Shown piece by piece: positions 1 to 7,711 of a stretch of DNA of 64,000 bases. A model generated the notes under the pieces. That model worked only from the letters and a program-made list of their open reading frames with translations. It made no database searches and was not told the origin of the DNA. The first letter of the stretch is position 1. Each line of letters starts with the position of its first letter. The position numbers and the translations under genes are program-made. Source of the DNA: Actinoplanes sp. TFC3 (GTDB lineage Bacteria > Actinomycetota > Actinomycetes > Mycobacteriales > Micromonosporaceae); assembly GCF_001553785.1 (NCBI RefSeq), contig NZ_LOJP01000002.1, forward strand, positions 778,515 to 842,514, given 5' to 3'.

Positions 1-1451
1 GCGAAAGGCCCCGCGAAAGCCCCCCATGCACCCCCCACAGGAGCCCCCAGCCGAACCGGCACCGGCACAACCGGCTCCACCGGCGCGCCAACCGTCCGCG
101 TCACCCCGTCCGGGAACGCGATCTGATAAGCCCGCCCGTCCCAGAAGGCCTGCGGCGCCTGCGGATCCCGCCCGGTGAACATCGACCGGTACCCCAGGAT
201 GTCCGTGAGCAGTTTCCACTCTTCCTCCTGCGCCTTAGCCAGCTCCTCCGGCTCGCTGCGCAACCCCCGCTGCATTCCGTCTCGCAGCAGCGCCAGTTTC
301 GTGGACGCCAGTTGGAAGCCGCGCATTGCCTGCAGTCCGCTTTCCCCCGCCACGCGCTTGGCCCAGCGGCGGGCCGAGTAGCGCCGGCCGAGGGTGCCCA
401 GGGTGGCTACTTCGGGTGGGGAGAGCCAGCCGGATTGGACGTACACCGGCAGGATTCTTTCGGTGAGCCGGCCTTCGTAGCCTCGCAGGCTGATGGCCAG
501 GCCCGCGGCGGCGAAGAAGAAGGGGATCATGAACCCGAGGAAGCCGTACAGCATGATCAGGGTTTGACCGGTGGCCGCCGACAGGGTGGGCAGCAGGTTG
601 AACGTGCCGTGCAGGATCATCGCGAGCAGCAGGCCGGCGATGGGAGCCAGCCAGCGGATGCGGCGGTCGGCCGAGCGGGCCGCGATGCCCAGGCCGATGC
701 CGGTCATCGAGGTGAACAGGGGGTGCGCGAAGCCGGTGAACAGGATGCGCACGATGAAGATCAGGAACAGGTTCTGGATGCCGGTGGCCGGACCATATTG
801 TTCCGCGCCCGCCGCGTAGCCGTGGCCGCCCAGGTAGAGCACGTTTTCCACCATGGCGAAGCCGAGCGCTGACAGGCCGCAGTACACGATGCCGTCGGTG
901 ATGCCGGACCATTCGCGGCGGCGGCGCCAGAACAGCAGGATCGGGCCGAGGGCCTTCATCGACTCCTCGATGAAGGGGGCGATGATCACGGCTACCAGGG
1001 TGGTGGGCAGCCCGGCCCGGTCGAACAGCCAGGCGGCGCCGCTGTTGACGCCGATGGCGACCAGGGTGGCCACGACAGCGCCCCACGCGAAGCAGAAGGC
1101 CAGGTAGCGCACCGGTTCGGGCTCGTAGCGGTCCAGCCACAGGAAGGCGCTGGCCAGCAGGGGCACCGGCAGGATGGCGGCGGTGAGCCCGACGATCAGG
1201 CCGGTGGGGCCGTTGCTGATGCCCAGGATGACCAGCATGGCGATCGCGCACGCGGCAAAGAAGGCGATGATCCCGGTGAGCGGCAGCCAGCGTTTCCAGC
1301 CGGCCCGGCGGCCAGGAACAGGCGGCGGCGGGGGCGCCGGCGGAAGAACCGAACCAGGAGCAGACCCCGATACCGGTACGGCCGAAGCGGACAAACCCGG
1401 ATCCGGACGCGATTCCGGGTCAGGCGCAGCGCCCGGCACTCCATCAGCCAT
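1..1451 (-). CDS. PrsW-family intramembrane metalloprotease (3' end cut by window edge)
   Basis: Partial gene reading off the left edge; 483 codons are visible from the ATG at 1451. The protein begins with a Pro/Ala-rich cytoplasmic stretch (about residues 1-50) and then has a series of hydrophobic segments from about residue 55 to 380. The family's polar residues sit inside membrane segments: EESMK (162-166), an FxxxEN motif (E202-N203), a His at 243 and HGTFN (281-285), which is the pattern of the PrsW/CAAX-like protease group (PF13367). Members cut membrane proteins such as anti-sigma factors; the substrate here is unknown. After the membrane part is a soluble tail of at least 100 residues that continues outside the window. 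Stand-alone; the next gene upstream reads the same way across a duplicated spacer. Confidence 0.85.
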   Translation of the reverse strand, partial: MADGVPGAAPDPESRPDPGLSASAVPVSGSAPGSVLPPAPPPPPVPGRRAGWKRWLPLTGIIAFFAACAIAMLVILGISNGPTGLIVGLTAAILPVPLLASAFLWLDRYEPEPVRYLAFCFAWGAVVATLVAIGVNSGAAWLFDRAGLPTTLVAVIIAPFIEESMKALGPILLFWRRRREWSGITDGIVYCGLSALGFAMVENVLYLGGHGYAAGAEQYGPATGIQNLFLIFIVRILFTGFAHPLFTSMTGIGLGIAARSADRRIRWLAPIAGLLLAMILHGTFNLLPTLSAATGQTLIMLYGFLGFMIPFFFAAAGLAISLRGYEGRLTERILPVYVQSGWLSPPEVATLGTLGRRYSARRWAKRVAGESGLQAMRGFQLASTKLALLRDGMQRGLRSEPEELAKAQEEEWKLLTDILGYRSMFTGRDPQAPQAFWDGRAYQIAFPDGVTRTVGAPVEPVVPVPVRLGAPVGGAWGAFAGPF

Positions 1452-1494
1452 GCCGCCAGCGTAGCCACCCAGCCACATTCAAGCGCCCCCGCAG

Positions 1495-1692
1495 CCAGCA
1501 AGCAGCCACGCCCCCGCAGAAAGCAGCCAGCTAGCAGTCGCAAAGGGGGAGCCCGCCTCAGGCCGGAGAAGACCGCCGCCGAGCCCCCCGCGGCCAGCAA
1601 GCACCCCCGCCCCCGCAGAAAGCAGCCAGCTACCAGTCGCAAGGGGGGGGCCCGCCTCAGGCCGGAGAAGACCGCCGCCGAGCCCCCCGCGG
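1495..1692. repeat. 99-bp tandem duplication, two copies (1495-1593 and 1594-1692)
   Basis: The two units differ at only 5 of 99 positions by direct alignment. Copy 2 contains the last 36 nt and stop codon (1657-1659) of the FUSC-type gene plus 63 nt of spacer. Copy 1 repeats the same stop triplet at 1558-1560, so the duplication copied the gene's 3' end and trailer. The 1452-1656 spacer holds nothing else recognisable. Confidence 0.93.
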
Positions 1693-2820
1693 CCGCCCGG
1701 CCCACCCAACGGCCCGCCGGACCAGCCGGGGCGCCTCCGCATACTCGATCCCCGTTGCGCGCAGCAGATCGGACACAGTTGTCCGTACCTGAGCAACAAC
1801 CACACCGCCCGAGAACCCGACGCCCTCCTGGTACGCCCGCCCGCTCTCCGCCGCCGCCCGCAGCGCGCGTTCCCGCGTCGCCTCCGGCTCCACGCCGCGC
1901 GCCCACTCCTCGCGCAGCAGGTCGATCGCGTCGCCGAGCAGCTCGATGCTGGCCGGCAGACAGGCCGGTAGCGTCTCCTTGTCGTCCAGCGCCGTGATCA
2001 CGCGCCGGGCCAGAACCCGGACATTGCGCAGCGCGTACGTCAAATGCGGCGCCCCCTCCACGTACTGGCTCAAGGCTCCCCGGGATCGCCACCGAGCCGG
2101 CGCAAAGGCGATGTTCTCGCTCGCCGCCGAGGCCGCCTGCGCGAACGCCGCGAAGTTGGCCTCACCCTCCCGCAGGCGCTCCAACGCCGTACGAACAGAA
2201 TCCGCATCCTTCGCCGCCATGCCCGCACCCACCGCCCGCAGGTCCTCAGCCATTTCCTGCAGGGCGGGATCGGCCGCGCGCCGCACCACCGTCAGCGGGT
2301 TGAGCGGCAGCAGCAGCGTCATGACCACCAAGCCGACCGCTCCCCCGATCAGCGCGTCGAAGAACCGCGTGTACGGCAGGTTCGCCCCCGAGGTCAGCGT
2401 GGCCACCAGCACCGCCGAGGAAGCCGACTGCACCACCAGCGGCGTGCCCCCGCCAACCGCCGCGGCGACCAGGATGGCCAGCACCACGACCAGGCCGATC
2501 TGCCAGGGGCCGGTGCCGATGAGCAGGATGATCGCGTCGCCGATGCCGATCCCGATGGCCACGCCGAGCACCAGCTCTATGGTGCGTTTGGCGCGCTGCC
2601 CGACCGAGGAGGCGAGCGTGATCACCGCGGCGATCGGGGCGAAGAACGGGCTCTGCCGGTTGACCAGGTCGTGCGCGATGAACCAGGCGATGCCCGCGGC
2701 CAGTCCCGCCTGCACGGCCAGTCCGAAGCCGCCGCGCACGCGGGCGTACCCGGATTGCACGCCCGTGCGGGAGCGGCCCCGGATCTCGGCGAGGACGGCA
2801 GCCAGCCCGCGATCACTCAT
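1657..2820 (-). CDS. FUSC-type aromatic-acid-exporter-like membrane protein
   Basis: 387 residues from the ATG at 2820 (the open frame extends upstream into the divergent HD gene, so this first good ATG is preferred). Residues about 30-175 form hydrophobic helices with the FUSC/ArAE signature region (RQSPFFAPIAAVITL near residue 55 and a gly-rich GVAIGIGIGD segment near 92), followed by a long, mostly helical cytoplasmic domain (180-360) and a basic tail. The family includes proton-driven exporters of aromatic acids; the substrate here cannot be told. It is divergent from the HD-domain gene with only about 30 nt between starts. The 3' end lies in a recent 99-bp tandem duplication. Confidence 0.8.
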   Translation of the reverse strand: MSDRGLAAVLAEIRGRSRTGVQSGYARVRGGFGLAVQAGLAAGIAWFIAHDLVNRQSPFFAPIAAVITLASSVGQRAKRTIELVLGVAIGIGIGDAIILLIGTGPWQIGLVVVLAILVAAAVGGGTPLVVQSASSAVLVATLTSGANLPYTRFFDALIGGAVGLVVMTLLLPLNPLTVVRRAADPALQEMAEDLRAVGAGMAAKDADSVRTALERLREGEANFAAFAQAASAASENIAFAPARWRSRGALSQYVEGAPHLTYALRNVRVLARRVITALDDKETLPACLPASIELLGDAIDLLREEWARGVEPEATRERALRAAAESGRAYQEGVGFSGGVVVAQVRTTVSDLLRATGIEYAEAPRLVRRAVGWAGRPRGARRRSSPA

Positions 2821-2851
2821 GCAGCGAACCCTACGTGCCAGGATTGCGCCC

Positions 2852-3496
2852 GTGACTTCTCTTCTCGACCGCTGGATCGCCGCCGCGTCAGGCGCCGGGG
2901 CCACGGCCACCGGCCCGGACCTCGAAGCGGCCGGCGCGTACCTGCTCGGCCGCTGGTCAGAGCCGCAGCGCCAGTATCACGACGTGCACCACCTGACCGC
3001 GGTGCTGGACATCGTCGACGAGCATGCCGACTTGGCCCGGCACCCCGATCGGGTGCGGCTGGCGGCCTGGATGCACGACGCGATCTACGACCCGCGGGCG
3101 CTGGGCGACGCCAACGAGCGTGACAGCGCCGCGTTCGCTGAGGGGCTGCTGGCCACGCTGGGCATGCCGGCCGAGATCGCCGCGGAGGTGGCCCGGCTGG
3201 TCGGGTTGACCGCGGGGCACGCCACCGGCGAGGACGACCCGGACGGCGAGCTGCTGTGCGACGCCGACCTGGGGATCTTGGCCGCCGATGCGCAGCGGTA
3301 CGCGGCGTACACCGAGGCCATCCGCCGTGAGTACGCGCACGTGCCGGACGACACTTTCCGGGCGGCCCGGGCGCAGGTGCTGGTTTCGCTGCTGGAGTTG
3401 CCGTCGATCTACCGGCATGCGCCGCTCAAGCAGCGCTGGGAGGACACCGCCCGGCGCAACCTCGAAGCCGAGCTCAGGAGGCTTGCAGGTGCTTAG
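2852..3496 (+). CDS. HD-domain protein (predicted metal-dependent phosphohydrolase)
   Basis: 214 residues from a GTG start at 2852, chosen because the protein then begins right where homologous HD proteins do and upstream reading is antisense to the FUSC gene. Metal-binding signs are YHDVHH near residue 44 and WMHDAIYD (HD pair) near residue 72, followed by a helical bundle with CDADL near residue 140, the pattern of the HD superfamily. Substrate is unknown; relatives in actinobacteria are uncharacterised small HD proteins. The 3' end overlaps the convergent DUF4031 gene by 23 nt, so neither gene has its own terminator between them. Confidence 0.8.
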   Translation: MTSLLDRWIAAASGAGATATGPDLEAAGAYLLGRWSEPQRQYHDVHHLTAVLDIVDEHADLARHPDRVRLAAWMHDAIYDPRALGDANERDSAAFAEGLLATLGMPAEIAAEVARLVGLTAGHATGEDDPDGELLCDADLGILAADAQRYAAYTEAIRREYAHVPDDTFRAARAQVLVSLLELPSIYRHAPLKQRWEDTARRNLEAELRRLAGA

Positions 3497-3740
3497 GCCG
3501 GCGCAGGCCAGCGGCTCGTAACCGCGCTGCTATGTCGCGCGAGGCAACCAGGTCGGCGCCGAGCCACACCGCCATCGGGAAGCGGGTCTCCGGAATGTCG
3601 TAGTGGTCGCGGTCGAATCCGCGGCGGGGCACGCCGAGCATTTCGGCGAAGGCGTGCAGCTCGGCGTACGACACGTCGCTGACCAGGTGGGACCAGAGCC
3701 GGCCCCGCCCCGGCCAGCGCGGTTCGTCAACGAGAATCAA
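3474..3740 (-). CDS. DUF4031 domain protein
   Basis: 88-residue protein covering the whole DUF4031 family length, with the usual N-terminal ILVDEPRWPGRGRLWSHLVSD-like block (shown here only in part: PRWPGRGRLWSHLVSD at residues 7-22) and a DHYDIPE motif near residue 45. Function of the family is not known. The start is a TTG at 3740 that overlaps the glpD stop as TTGA, so it is translationally coupled to and co-transcribed with glpD. Its 3' end overlaps the convergent HD gene by 23 nt. Confidence 0.8.
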   Translation of the reverse strand: MILVDEPRWPGRGRLWSHLVSDVSYAELHAFAEMLGVPRRGFDRDHYDIPETRFPMAVWLGADLVASRDIAARLRAAGLRRPKHLQAS

Positions 3741-5518
3741 AGGGTCAGGCCGCGATCCGCCGCGTAGCCCCGCACGTCGGGCGCGCCCAGGCGAGCAGCG
3801 TCGGCGGTGAGGTCGTCGGGCATCTTCTGCGACTGGCGTTCCGCCTCGACCCGGGCCAGGTAGTGCTCGACCTCGCGATCGCGGACGGCCTGGTCCCAGC
3901 CGAGCGCGCCGGCCATGATGGTGGCCGCGTGCCGGGCCGTCTCGCTGCCGCGGTGGGTGGTCTCGAAGGAGATCCGAGTCCGGCGGGTGAGCACGTCATC
4001 CAGGTGCAGCGCGCCCTCGGCGGTCGCCGCATAAGCGACCTCGGCCGCCAGATACTCGGGCGCCCCGGCGAGCGGCACGGCCAGCGACGGTTCAGCTTCC
4101 AGCAGAGCCAGCAGGTGTACGGCCAAAGTCCCGTACCGCTCCAGCAGATGCTCGATGACCCCCGTGGTGACCCCGTGCCGGCGGGCCATGTCCTGCCGGT
4201 CCCGCCAGGCCGAGGCGTAGCCATCGGCACCGAGCAGCGGCAGCTCAGCGGTGCGCGACGGGCGGTCCACCCCGAGCCGGCGCACGGCCCGGTTGATGAC
4301 GTCGGCGGCCATCACCCGGTAGGTCGTGTACTTGCCGCCGGCCACCAGCAGCAGCCCGAGCATGGGTTCGACGACGGCGTGCTCGCGCGACAACTTGGAC
4401 GTGGAATCCGCCTCGCCGGACAGCAGCGGGCGCAGACCGGCGTACACGCCTTCGATGTCGTCGATGGTCAGCGGGCGTTCGAGGATCGTGTTGACCTGGT
4501 CGAGCAGGTAGCGGATGTCGCGCGCGGACGCGGCCGGGTGCGAGCGGTCGAGCTCCCAGTCGGTGTCCGTGGTGCCGATGATCCAATGGCCGCCCCACGG
4601 GATGACGAACAGCACCGAGGTGGGGGTACGCAGGATGAGCCCGGCGTCGCCGGTGATCGCCGAGCGCGGCACCACGAGGTGCACGCCCTTGGAGGCGCGG
4701 ACCCGCAGGCCGGGCTTGACGCCGACGTCGTTCAGCATCCGGGACATGTCATCGCTCCACACGCCGGTGGCCGCGACCACCGTGCGGGCGCGCACCTCGA
4801 ACTCGGGCGAGCCCGGGTCCTCCAGGTCGCGCACCTTCACGCCGACGACCTGGCGGGCCTCGCGCAGGAAGCCGGTCACCCGGGCGCTGGTCACCACGGC
4901 GGCACCGAGGCTGGCCGCGGTGCGCGCGAGCGTGACGACCAGCCGGGCGTCGTCGACCTGCCCGTCGAAGTAGCGGATCGCGCCGGCGATCTTGTCGGCG
5001 CGCAGGCTCGGGAACAGGTGCCGGGCGCCGTCGCGGGTCAGGTGGCGGTGCAGCGGCATGCCCCGACCGGTGCCGAACAGCCCGGCGAACACGTCGTAGG
5101 CGGCCACGCCGAGGCCGTAGTAGAGCCGGTGCCAGACGCGCGCGGGCGGCGAGGCGGTTTCCAGCGGCACCAGGATCGGCACCGGGCGCACCAGGTGCGG
5201 GGCGAGGCGGCTGGTGAGCAGACCGCGCTCGGTGAGGGCCTCGTGCACCAGGTGCAGCTCGAGCTGCTCGAGGTAGCGCAGGCCGCCGTGGATCAACTTG
5301 CTGGAGCGGCTGGAGGTGCCGGAGGCGAAATCTCGCGCCTCAACGAGGGCAACTTTCAGGCCACGCGACGCGGCGTCCAGCGCGGCGCCGGCGCCGGTGA
5401 CGCCACCGCCGATGACCAGCACGTCGAACTGCTCGTCACGCAGCCGCCGGAGATCATCGACCCGACGCACCGGCGAGAGCCGGCCGGCCGTGTACCGGGA
5501 ATCCGAAGGAGAGCGCAC
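3737..5518 (-). CDS. glpD: Glycerol-3-phosphate dehydrogenase (FAD-dependent)
   Basis: 593 residues, normal length for GlpD. It oxidises sn-glycerol-3-phosphate to dihydroxyacetone phosphate at the membrane, passing electrons to quinone. The FAD dinucleotide-binding motif VIGGGVTGAGAALDAASRG lies near residue 35, followed by FASGTSSRSSKLIHGGLRY (family signature) near 65, and a C-terminal helical DAO_C-type domain from about residue 410. Start is the GTG at 5518. The downstream DUF4031 gene overlaps by 4 nt. No glpF or glpK is next to it, so it is separated from the usual glycerol genes. Confidence 0.95.
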   Translation of the reverse strand: MRSPSDSRYTAGRLSPVRRVDDLRRLRDEQFDVLVIGGGVTGAGAALDAASRGLKVALVEARDFASGTSSRSSKLIHGGLRYLEQLELHLVHEALTERGLLTSRLAPHLVRPVPILVPLETASPPARVWHRLYYGLGVAAYDVFAGLFGTGRGMPLHRHLTRDGARHLFPSLRADKIAGAIRYFDGQVDDARLVVTLARTAASLGAAVVTSARVTGFLREARQVVGVKVRDLEDPGSPEFEVRARTVVAATGVWSDDMSRMLNDVGVKPGLRVRASKGVHLVVPRSAITGDAGLILRTPTSVLFVIPWGGHWIIGTTDTDWELDRSHPAASARDIRYLLDQVNTILERPLTIDDIEGVYAGLRPLLSGEADSTSKLSREHAVVEPMLGLLLVAGGKYTTYRVMAADVINRAVRRLGVDRPSRTAELPLLGADGYASAWRDRQDMARRHGVTTGVIEHLLERYGTLAVHLLALLEAEPSLAVPLAGAPEYLAAEVAYAATAEGALHLDDVLTRRTRISFETTHRGSETARHAATIMAGALGWDQAVRDREVEHYLARVEAERQSQKMPDDLTADAARLGAPDVRGYAADRGLTL

Positions 5519-5553
5519 AATCCCACCGTAGCGCTGTAACGCTGCGCGTCATA

Positions 5554-6384
5554 TCAGCCACGAACTGTAGCCAGCATCTCGTCGACGGAACCGGCCGGAT
5601 CGGTCACCGGGAACTGCACCGCCCGGATCGTCGCGGCCGCATCAACCAGCAGCGTGAGGCGCTTGAACCGGTCCGTCCCGCCGGCTCGGAACGTGGGCAG
5701 GCGCAGGCTCGCGGCCAGCTTGCCGTCCTGGTCGGAAACCAGGGGGAACGGCAGACCGGCATGCCGCGCGAAGGCGTCGAGCTGGTCGGGCCGTTGCGTG
5801 CTGACGCCTTTTACCCGTACGCCCAAAGTCTCGAAATCCCCAGCTCGCGCGGCATACGTCGTGGATTCCAGGGTGCATCCAGCAGCCCCGGGAATGTCTC
5901 CCCAACCCGGCGGATAGCCCTGCGCACCGGGCGGGTAGGCCCCGGGGAAGAAGTAGAGAACAGTTGGTGCCTCGACGGTGAACTCGGGAATCCGGTGCCC
6001 GACGAGATTGTGCACGCGGTGCGCCTCGGCCGAGGTCGGCGACGAGGTGGCGGTCAGCGAGCCATCGCCCATCACGTGCCGGGTGCCCCAGTCCTGCAGC
6101 GCGATGAGCACCGGCAACAGCCCCTCGCCCTTGGCTGTCAGCAGGTAGTCGTAGCGCGGCGGGCGCTCGGAATAGGCGACCCGGCGCAGGACGCCGTGCT
6201 CGACCAGGCTGCCCAGCCGTTCGGTGAGCGCGCGCCGGCTCATGCCCAGTTCCCGCTGCAGCGCATCGAACCGGGTGACTCCCCCGGCGACGTCGCGCAC
6301 CACCAGGAACGTCCACCAGTCGGTCAGCACGCCCAGGGCCTGCGCAATGCCGCAGTCGGCATCACCAAGTTCGACCTGTCGCAC
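5554..6384 (-). CDS. HxlR-type regulator fused to a peroxiredoxin-like domain
   Basis: 276 residues from the GTG at 6384. Residues about 1-105 are an HxlR winged helix: it opens with an acidic/Cys segment (ADCGIAQAL), then WWTFLVVRDV and FDALQRELGMSRRALTERL as recognition-helix region. Residues about 120-276 resemble an AhpC/TSA-Prx thioredoxin fold, with YFFPGAYPPGAQGYPPGWGD and a Cys at the AAGCT position rather than a canonical TxxC peroxidatic site. HxlR proteins often sense oxidants or electrophiles through N-terminal Cys, so a sensor role coupled to redox is inferred. It is divergent from an MFS exporter, with a palindrome between the two genes that is the likely operator. Confidence 0.85.
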   Translation of the reverse strand: MRQVELGDADCGIAQALGVLTDWWTFLVVRDVAGGVTRFDALQRELGMSRRALTERLGSLVEHGVLRRVAYSERPPRYDYLLTAKGEGLLPVLIALQDWGTRHVMGDGSLTATSSPTSAEAHRVHNLVGHRIPEFTVEAPTVLYFFPGAYPPGAQGYPPGWGDIPGAAGCTLESTTYAARAGDFETLGVRVKGVSTQRPDQLDAFARHAGLPFPLVSDQDGKLAASLRLPTFRAGGTDRFKRLTLLVDAAATIRAVQFPVTDPAGSVDEMLATVRG

Positions 6385-6396
6385 GGATCCAAGTAT

Positions 6397-6421
6397 AGTG
6401 CGTTCCAGATTGGAACTCACT
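6397..6421. promoter_or_regulatory. 25-bp palindrome, likely HxlR operator between regulator and MFS gene
   Basis: AGTGnGTTCCA, 3-nt centre, TGGAACnCACT: both 10-nt half-sites match their partners exactly. It sits between the two divergent starts (6384 and 6446), covering where both promoters must lie. HxlR-type dimers bind such dyads; binding is inferred. Confidence 0.75.
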
Positions 6422-6445
6422 GGAGCCGACGGGGGGGCGGGGACC

Positions 6446-7651
6446 GTGAGCGTGTTCTGGCGGTGGTGGACGGCCGGGAGCATCAGCGGCCTCGGCTCGG
6501 CCATCGGGGGCGTGGCACTGCCGCTGACCGCGCTCGCGGTCCTCGACGCCAGCCCCCTCCAGATGGGCCTGATCGCAGCCGCGCAGTACGCGGCCTGGCT
6601 GGTCATCGGCCTGCCGTCCGGGGTCATCGTGCAGCGGCTGCCACTGCGCGGGGCCCAGCTCGGCGCCGACGTGATCCGGGCGGCGGCGGTCGGCTCGATC
6701 CCGCTCACCTGGTGGCTGGGTGAACTCACCGTCGCGCACCTGGTCGTCACCGCGCTGGTGGTCAGCTTCGCCAACGTGGTGTTCGACGTGGCCAACTCCA
6801 CGTTCCTGCCCGAGATCGTCGGCAAGGACCAGCTGCAGGCGCGCAACAGCCTCACCTCGGGCACCCATGCCACCACCAGCCTCGGCGGCCCCTCCCTGGG
6901 CGGGCTCATCGTGCAGGCCCTTGGTGCGGTGCCCACGCTGCTGGTCGACGCGGTCAGCTACCTCGTCTCGGCCGCCCTGCTGCGCACCCTGCCGGCCCGG
7001 CGGGTGGCCCGGCCGGACAAGTGGCCGCCGATGGGCGAGATGATCCGCGAGGGCTTCGCGTTCGTGGTCCGGCACCCGGTCATGGGTCCGGGCATGTGGG
7101 TCGCCACCACTGTCAACTTCGTCTGCGGCGTGCAGTACGCGCTCTACCCGCTGTACCTGGTCCGCGATCTCGGTGCCTCGCCCGGACTGGTCGGCGTGCT
7201 GCTCGCCGCGGACGGGGTCGGCACGCTGGCCGGGGCCGCCCTGACCACCCGGTTCACCACCACCGTGGGCACGGCCCGAGGACTGCTCGTGGCCGGGTTC
7301 GTGGCTGCGGCGGGGGCGTTTCTGGTGCCGTGGGGGTCGTACGCGGGGTTCGTACTCGGCAATCTGTTGTTCTCGGCCGGAGTGGTCGTGCTCAGCGTGA
7401 CCACCCGTACCTATCGCCAGATTGCGAGCCCACCGGAGCTGCTGAGCCGGGTCATGGCCACCGTCCGGTTCATCTCGTGGGGTGCCATTCCGATCGGTGG
7501 CCTGGTGGCGGGCGCCCTGGCCGGGCTCATCGGGACGCGGCCGGCGCTGGCCGGGCTCGGCGCCGTGACCGCCCTCGCTCCGGCCATCTGGCTGTTCTCG
7601 CCGGTGCGCGGGCGGCGCGACCTTCCCGACGTGACGGCGGCCAGGCGCTAA
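6446..7651 (+). CDS. MFS transporter (drug-efflux type)
   Basis: 401 residues from the GTG at 6446; the longer upstream frame is antisense to the regulator and is rejected. About 10-12 hydrophobic segments with the MFS pattern: GSAIGGVALPLTALA near the N-terminus, GLPSGVIVQRLPLRG after the second helix, and a long cytoplasmic loop near residues 185-205. Fits the enterobactin/macrolide-type exporter group (MFS_3). Divergent from the HxlR-peroxiredoxin gene and probably repressed by it through the 25-bp palindrome; the exported compound is unknown. No terminator is seen before the next gene 60 nt downstream. Confidence 0.85.
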   Translation: MSVFWRWWTAGSISGLGSAIGGVALPLTALAVLDASPLQMGLIAAAQYAAWLVIGLPSGVIVQRLPLRGAQLGADVIRAAAVGSIPLTWWLGELTVAHLVVTALVVSFANVVFDVANSTFLPEIVGKDQLQARNSLTSGTHATTSLGGPSLGGLIVQALGAVPTLLVDAVSYLVSAALLRTLPARRVARPDKWPPMGEMIREGFAFVVRHPVMGPGMWVATTVNFVCGVQYALYPLYLVRDLGASPGLVGVLLAADGVGTLAGAALTTRFTTTVGTARGLLVAGFVAAAGAFLVPWGSYAGFVLGNLLFSAGVVVLSVTTRTYRQIASPPELLSRVMATVRFISWGAIPIGGLVAGALAGLIGTRPALAGLGAVTALAPAIWLFSPVRGRRDLPDVTAARR

Positions 7652-7711
7652 CTCTGCGGCTGCGACTGCGCTGCACCCGAACAGCTATCGACGATTTCTA
7701 GCTTCAGGAAC

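Noticed and set aside
3863..5539. 558-codon plus-strand frame over glpD
   Set aside because: Low-complexity Gly/Arg/Gln shadow of glpD with no motifs.
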